Positions 5,171 through 8,681 of a stretch of 8,681 nucleotides of DNA are shown piece after piece. The DNA is from Nitriliruptoraceae bacterium (GTDB taxonomy: Bacteria; Actinomycetota; Nitriliruptoria; Nitriliruptorales; Nitriliruptoraceae), in contig SKNK01000048.1 of the NCBI GenBank assembly GCA_007120565.1, positions 1 through 8,681 on the forward strand, in the 5' to 3' direction. How positions within the stretch are numbered: position 1 is the first letter of the stretch; each line of letters opens with the position of its first letter. The notes under the pieces were generated by a model. The model ran no database searches, was not told the origin of the DNA, and worked only from the letters and a program-made list of their open reading frames with translations. The position numbers and the translations under genes are program-made.

Positions 5171-6166
5171 CTACCCCGCCGCGGCCGCCGCTCGACGTGC
5201 GGCGGGGTCGTCGAGGTAGGCCGCGAGCGCCACAGCCAGCGCGGCAGGATCTCGCGGTGGCACCAGGCGTCCCTCGACGCCATCGCTCACCACGCTCCGG
5301 TAACCGGGCATGTCCGAAGCCACGATCGCTCGACCGGCCGCCATCGCCTCGAGCAGGACGATGCCGAACGACTCCCCGCCGAGCGCTGGCGAGACGTAGA
5401 TGTCCGCAGCCGCGTAGACCCCGGCGAGGGCGGCATCGTCGACCCGGCCCAGGAAGGCGACGTCATCGCGCCAACGGGCGGGGAGCAGGCGTTCGCAGCG
5501 TTGCCGTTCGGACCCCTCCCCTACGACGACCAACCGGACCTCGGGGTGTTGCTCCTTGAGCGATACGAAGGCCTCGATCAGCGTGACGAGGCCCTTGCGC
5601 GGCTCCAACCGACCGACGAAGAGCAACGTGGGTCGCAAAGGGTCCGCGACGTCTTCCCGCGGTTGCGCCCCGGCGAACCGGTCGACCACGACACCGTTGG
5701 GCACGATCGCGAACCGTTCACGCGCGACCCCGAGTGCCCCAGCGTGGTACTCCGCCGCCGCTGGGCTCACGGCCAATGCGGCATCCAGACCCTTCAGGAT
5801 CCGCCTCCCGAGGGGCCGAGCGAGCCGGTAGGCGCGGTCACGATCCGACCAGGCGTGGAAGGTCCCAACGGTTGGCGCGCTCCGCGAGCGCGCTGCGGCG
5901 ACCCCGACCCACGGGACCAGGGGCTCGTGCACGTGGATCACGTCGGGCGCCAACGCGCGCAGCCGTTTCTCCAGGCGGCGGCCCGCACCCGGTAGGAGTC
6001 CGATCGGTGCCACCGATCCGTTGAACGAGACGTTGACCGACCGGTCGGGTCCCAACACGGTGACCTGATCGCCGAGTTGCCGCAGGGCGGCAGCCAGGTG
6101 CTCCACATGCGCCTGGACACCGCCCGGCACAGCCAGGTCGTACGGCGAGACGATGGCGACCTTCAT
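5171..6166 (-). CDS. pimA: PimA-like phosphatidylinositol alpha-mannosyltransferase, C-terminally truncated by an in-frame TAG (331 aa)
   Basis: A GT-B fold, GT4-family retaining glycosyltransferase that would transfer mannose from GDP-mannose to phosphatidylinositol on the cytoplasmic face of the membrane, starting phosphatidylinositol mannoside synthesis. The N-terminal acceptor domain (1 to about 170) starts with VSPYDLAVPGGVQAHV (6-21), including the PGGV loop, and has DVIHVHEPLVPW (75-86). The C-terminal nucleotide-sugar domain has LLFVGRLEPRKG (181-192; Arg186 and Lys191 are probable phosphate contacts) and the donor-binding E-x7-E in GESFGIVLLE (Glu265, Glu273). The ATG at 6164-6166 overlaps the acyltransferase stop by 4 bases (ATGA). 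The frame ends at a TAG after a Ala-rich run, about 27 residues short; the missing segment lies in frame downstream. In GT-B enzymes this last helix packs across both domains, so the truncated form may be impaired. PimA rather than PimB is inferred from gene order. Confidence 0.9.
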   Translation of the reverse strand: MKVAIVSPYDLAVPGGVQAHVEHLAAALRQLGDQVTVLGPDRSVNVSFNGSVAPIGLLPGAGRRLEKRLRALAPDVIHVHEPLVPWVGVAAARSRSAPTVGTFHAWSDRDRAYRLARPLGRRILKGLDAALAVSPAAAEYHAGALGVARERFAIVPNGVVVDRFAGAQPREDVADPLRPTLLFVGRLEPRKGLVTLIEAFVSLKEQHPEVRLVVVGEGSERQRCERLLPARWRDDVAFLGRVDDAALAGVYAAADIYVSPALGGESFGIVLLEAMAAGRAIVASDMPGYRSVVSDGVEGRLVPPRDPAALAVALAAYLDDPAARRAAAAAG

Positions 6167-7170
6167 CGCTCGCCGGCCCGGTGGTCACGCTCCTCGCGCG
6201 CCAGCGACCTCCAGTCGTCGCCCCGCTGCCACGCCGCGACGACCGGATGCTCCGGCTCCCGGTCTGCCAGCCAGTTGCGCACGAACACGTGCCACTGCTC
6301 CGGGGCGCGCAGGATCAGGTGTTCGAGTTCGGTTGCGATCGCCTGGGTGCCGTCGTAGACCGACATCTCGCTGACGTCGATCGGATCGCGCACCACTCCC
6401 CGGAAACCGTCGCCCTCGGTCAGGAACGCCCCGACCGACACCGGCCGTCGGGTACGCCGAGCCAGCGCCGCGGTCCCCGGCGGCAGGCGGCACGGCTCAC
6501 CGAAGAACTCGACGATCGGACCCTTGCGGGTGAGGTCGCGGTCGGCCAGCAGGGTGGCCAGTTGGGAGCGGTCGACGATGCGATGCTCCAACTGGTCGAG
6601 CATGTTCCCCCCTCGGACCAGGGGGATGACATCGATCCCCGCGTCCTGTCGGAGCTGGACGAACCGATCGAACAGCCGGCGTGGCTCGACCACCTCGGCG
6701 ACGACCACCATCCCCCACCGACGTTGCGAGGTGAACAGCGCCCCGACGTCCCAGGATCCGAGGTGGCCGGTGGCGAGCAACCCGCCTTCTCCGCGGTCAC
6801 GGACCCCGTCGATGTGGTGGAGCCCCTCCCCTGGGGTCGCGTCAACGATCTGCTTCGCATCCATCCGGTGGAGGCGGAAGCTGTCCAACCAGTACCGCGC
6901 GTACGAGACGAACGCGGCACGGACCACATCGGCCAACTCGGACGCCGAGGCATCCGGCAGCACCCGTCGCAGGTTGCGAACGACCTGGGTTCGCTGATCG
7001 CGAGGTGCGGCGAGGTACCAGGCGCGACCGATCTGTTCCGGCAGCCGTCGCGCGATCGGATCGGGCACGCGCGCCGCCGCCTCCCACACCGTCAGGTAGC
7101 GCCAGTAGGCGAGTCGTTGCCGCGGCGTCTCGGGAGGGGGCGGCGGCAACTCGGGCAGTGACGCCCTCAA
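6163..7170 (-). CDS. PatA-like phosphatidylinositol mannoside acyltransferase (335 aa)
   Basis: A membrane-associated acyltransferase of the LpxL/HtrB family. The actinobacterial member next to pimA (PatA, Rv2611c in M. tuberculosis) palmitoylates the mannose of PIM1/PIM2, and gene order suggests that role here. Visible: the N-terminal region at about 20-110 typical of the family (VVRNLRRVLPD at 63-73, RYWLDSFRL at 92-100), the H-x4-D catalytic motif in TGHLGSWDVGA (His136, Asp141), LLADRDLTRKG at 207-217 and FFGEPCRLPPGTAALARRT at 222-240. Length matches the family. The first 16 residues are Pro-rich. The start is a TTG at 7168-7170 whose TTGA overlaps the pgsA stop by 4 bases; there is no clear ribosome site, so coupling to pgsA translation is likely. 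It overlaps pimA by 4 bases downstream. Confidence 0.92.
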   Translation of the reverse strand: MRASLPELPPPPPETPRQRLAYWRYLTVWEAAARVPDPIARRLPEQIGRAWYLAAPRDQRTQVVRNLRRVLPDASASELADVVRAAFVSYARYWLDSFRLHRMDAKQIVDATPGEGLHHIDGVRDRGEGGLLATGHLGSWDVGALFTSQRRWGMVVVAEVVEPRRLFDRFVQLRQDAGIDVIPLVRGGNMLDQLEHRIVDRSQLATLLADRDLTRKGPIVEFFGEPCRLPPGTAALARRTRRPVSVGAFLTEGDGFRGVVRDPIDVSEMSVYDGTQAIATELEHLILRAPEQWHVFVRNWLADREPEHPVVAAWQRGDDWRSLAREERDHRAGER

Positions 7171-8081
7171 GGGTGGGCCCCGGATCCACCTGAGGAGCCC
7201 GACCTACCCGGGCCGGAGGACCTAGACGGCCGCGGGTCCGGCCCGGCCCCATCCGGTGAAGGCGGGCCGGGTGAACCCGGGTCCGGTGACGACGCGTCCG
7301 GTGCCGACTCGTGCGGTTCGACCGTTGTGGTGGGTTCCGCGGTCGACCGTGACGCGTCGTTGTCCTCAACCCGCTCGTTGCGTGCCTGCGACGAGGCCTC
7401 ATCGAAGTTGCGTTCCCCGTAGAACCTTCGCGCAGCCCGCTTGAAAGCACGGCTCCAAGCGTGGTCGTACAGGGTCAGGGCGATGATCTCGTCCGGTAGG
7501 TCGCGGGCGATCTGGCACCACACGTGGTGGATCCGTTGGATCACGGTGATCACCCCGCCGACGGCGAGCAGCCAGAGCACGGGTTCGAGCAGCCACCGGT
7601 GCAGGAGCAGTCCGAGGATGAGCGCGACCGCACGTTCGCCACGTTCCAGGATCCCGACGGAGCAGTCGAGGTCGATGGCCTCGGCCTTGGCCCGTACGTA
7701 GCTCGTGACGTGGGCGGCGACCAGGGCGACAACGACCAACACGAACAGGCGCGGCTCGTCGCGCAGCCACCAGGCCAGCCCGCCCAGGATGAGGCCATCG
7801 CTGATGCGATCGCTGACCGAGTCGTAGAACCCTCCGAACGGGGTGGCGCGACCGGTTGCGCGAGCGACCGCGCCATCGAACAGGTCCATCAGGCCGCCGA
7901 CCACCAGGACCCACCCCCCGAGGACGGGGTGGCCACTGACCACCAGCCCCGTCGCGGTGGCGGTGAACACCAGGCCCAGCGTGGTCAGGACGTTGGGTGA
8001 CAGCCCGGTCCGCGACAAGCCACGACCGATCGGCGCCGTGACGGCGTCGATGTAGAGGGGATACTTCGATCGAAGCGCCAC
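7167..8081 (-). CDS. pgsA: CDP-alcohol phosphatidyltransferase, probable phosphatidylinositol-phosphate synthase (304 aa)
   Basis: An integral membrane enzyme that transfers a phosphatidyl group from CDP-diacylglycerol to an alcohol. The full signature D-x2-D-G-x2-A-R-x8-G-x3-D-x3-D is present at Asp66, Asp69, Gly70, Ala73, Arg74, Gly83, Asp87 and Asp91. Hydrophobic helices lie at about 31-64, 96-130, 150-165 and 166-182. In actinobacteria the copy next to patA and pimA makes phosphatidylinositol phosphate from inositol 1-phosphate, so that substrate is inferred from context, not seen. After about residue 226 the protein continues with a 78-residue Ser/Pro/Gly/Asp-rich tail that looks disordered and is absent from typical members of about 200-220 residues. 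The start is a GTG at 8079-8081 with a weak GGGA site; the stop overlaps the next gene (TTGA). Confidence 0.93.
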   Translation of the reverse strand: MALRSKYPLYIDAVTAPIGRGLSRTGLSPNVLTTLGLVFTATATGLVVSGHPVLGGWVLVVGGLMDLFDGAVARATGRATPFGGFYDSVSDRISDGLILGGLAWWLRDEPRLFVLVVVALVAAHVTSYVRAKAEAIDLDCSVGILERGERAVALILGLLLHRWLLEPVLWLLAVGGVITVIQRIHHVWCQIARDLPDEIIALTLYDHAWSRAFKRAARRFYGERNFDEASSQARNERVEDNDASRSTAEPTTTVEPHESAPDASSPDPGSPGPPSPDGAGPDPRPSRSSGPGRSGSSGGSGAHP

Positions 8082-8115
8082 GCCGTCCCATCATCCTCTT
8101 CGCGAGGGTCCACTC

Positions 8116-8124
8116 ACGCTAGCA
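8116..8124 (-). promoter_or_regulatory. Possible extended -10 promoter of pgsA
   Basis: The minus strand reads TGCTAGCGT in the 78-base gap between the HIT gene and pgsA, matching TGN-TANNNT (extended -10). I see no good -35 element. The gap is otherwise unexplained, so the gene may have a promoter separate from the HIT gene. Confidence 0.3.
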
Positions 8125-8159
8125 ACGGCCACCGGCGGCTCCCACCCCCCGCGACCCGG

Positions 8160-8681
8160 TCAACCGTCCGGCGACCGTGCCCGGTCGACCTCGTCCGGCG
8201 AGCTGTCAGCTGCCCGGAACCCGGGCTCGACCGCGTCGTACAGCTCCTCCAGCGCGACGGGCAGGACCCGAGCGGCTCCGACCGTCGCGATGAAGTTGGT
8301 GTCCCCGACCCAGCGTGGAACCACGTGCAGGTGCAGATGATCGGCGATCCCCGCGCCTCCAGCCGCTCCGAGGTTCATGCCGAGGTTCACCCCCTGCGCG
8401 TCGACCCGCTGCTTGAGCACCGCGACCGCCCGGCGTCCGAGCTCCCACATCTCGACCGCGACCTCATCATCGAGGTCCTCCAACTCGGCGACGTGGGCGT
8501 AGGGAACGACCATGAGATGGCCCGGGTTGTAGGGGTAGGCGTTGAAGATGACGAAGCTGTGGGTCCCTCGGTGCAGGATCAACGACCGTCGATCCTCGTC
8601 GGCTCGCCGGGCGGGGATCACACAGAACGGGCACCCTTCGATCGGGTCGTCGCCGGCGAGGTACCCGTAGCGCCAGGGTGC
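8160..8681 (-). CDS. HIT-family hydrolase/phosphorylase (AP4A phosphorylase-like), 5' end cut by the window edge
   Basis: At least 173 residues are visible and the frame is open to the right edge, so the start lies outside. The first visible residues, APWRYGYL, and then GCPFC at 16-20 (a Cys-x2-Cys probably binding zinc) precede the HIT fold; the histidine triad is HLHLHVVPRW at 115-124 (His115, His117, His119 in visible numbering), with the nearby NPGHLMVVP strand at 52-60. HIT proteins act on nucleotide phosphates; the homologue in this position in M. tuberculosis (Rv2613c) is a diadenosine tetraphosphate phosphorylase, so that activity is a fair guess. A GTG at 8621 is internal, because the conserved WR-x-GY and CPFC sequence lies upstream of it. 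It is 78 bases from pgsA on the same strand. Confidence 0.94.
   Translation of the reverse strand, partial: APWRYGYLAGDDPIEGCPFCVIPARRADEDRRSLILHRGTHSFVIFNAYPYNPGHLMVVPYAHVAELEDLDDEVAVEMWELGRRAVAVLKQRVDAQGVNLGMNLGAAGGAGIADHLHLHVVPRWVGDTNFIATVGAARVLPVALEELYDAVEPGFRAADSSPDEVDRARSPDG

Noticed and set aside
3854..5995. A 713-residue open frame on the plus strand.
   Set aside because: It runs antisense to the lipoprotein and pimA genes, is Arg/His/Pro-rich, shows no family motif and has no ribosome site. It is an artefact of high GC content; the other long antisense frames were left out for the same reason.

Overview
The window is high-GC DNA with actinobacterial gene content. Nine of ten genes lie on the minus strand and one small gene is on the plus strand. 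Reading the minus strand from the right edge, the order is: HIT-family protein (cut by the window edge), CDP-alcohol phosphatidyltransferase (PgsA type, probably phosphatidylinositol-phosphate synthase), PatA-like acyltransferase, PimA-like mannosyltransferase, DUF3048 lipoprotein, PdxS, PdxT, adenosine deaminase, and a 63-residue membrane protein. The first four follow the order known in Mycobacterium tuberculosis (Rv2613c to Rv2610c), and pdxS/pdxT also lie just downstream there (Rv2606c, Rv2604c). The source is therefore an actinomycete that makes phosphatidylinositol mannosides. The lineage is not fixed by the sequence; a deep branch such as Nitriliruptoria is a guess.

Right half (5090-8681): the phospholipid/glycolipid operon. 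PgsA would make the phosphatidylinositol (phosphate) anchor, PimA would add the first mannose, and the PatA-like enzyme would acylate it. pgsA/acyltransferase and acyltransferase/pimA each overlap by 4 bases. The main anomaly is in pimA: the frame stops at a TAG (5171-5173), but the same frame continues for 26 codons to a TGA at 5090-5092 and encodes a normal-looking GT-B C-terminal helix containing RRYDWSVVAEQV. This is an in-frame amber codon, not a frameshift.

Centre (2571-4813): a gene-poor gap of about 280 bases with two strong hairpins, then a DUF3048 lipoprotein with a Glu/Pro-rich linker, then pdxS-pdxT. The latter pair encodes the two subunits of the ribose-5-phosphate-dependent pyridoxal phosphate synthase and has its own candidate promoter and a GTGA stop/start overlap.

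Left part (1-1900): a lone plus-strand gene for a 103-residue coiled-coil membrane protein converges on pdxT across a small hairpin and diverges from adenosine deaminase. Then follow adenosine deaminase, a hairpin, and a 63-residue single-span membrane protein with a very strong ribosome binding site. Several starts are non-ATG (GTG or TTG), and I moved three starts inward on the basis of ribosome binding sites and family length.

I see no mobile element, CRISPR array, tRNA or rRNA. Most of the window is conserved housekeeping DNA. The points worth checking are the pimA amber codon, the two small membrane proteins, the lipoprotein's linker and cysteine pairs, and the long disordered tail of PgsA.
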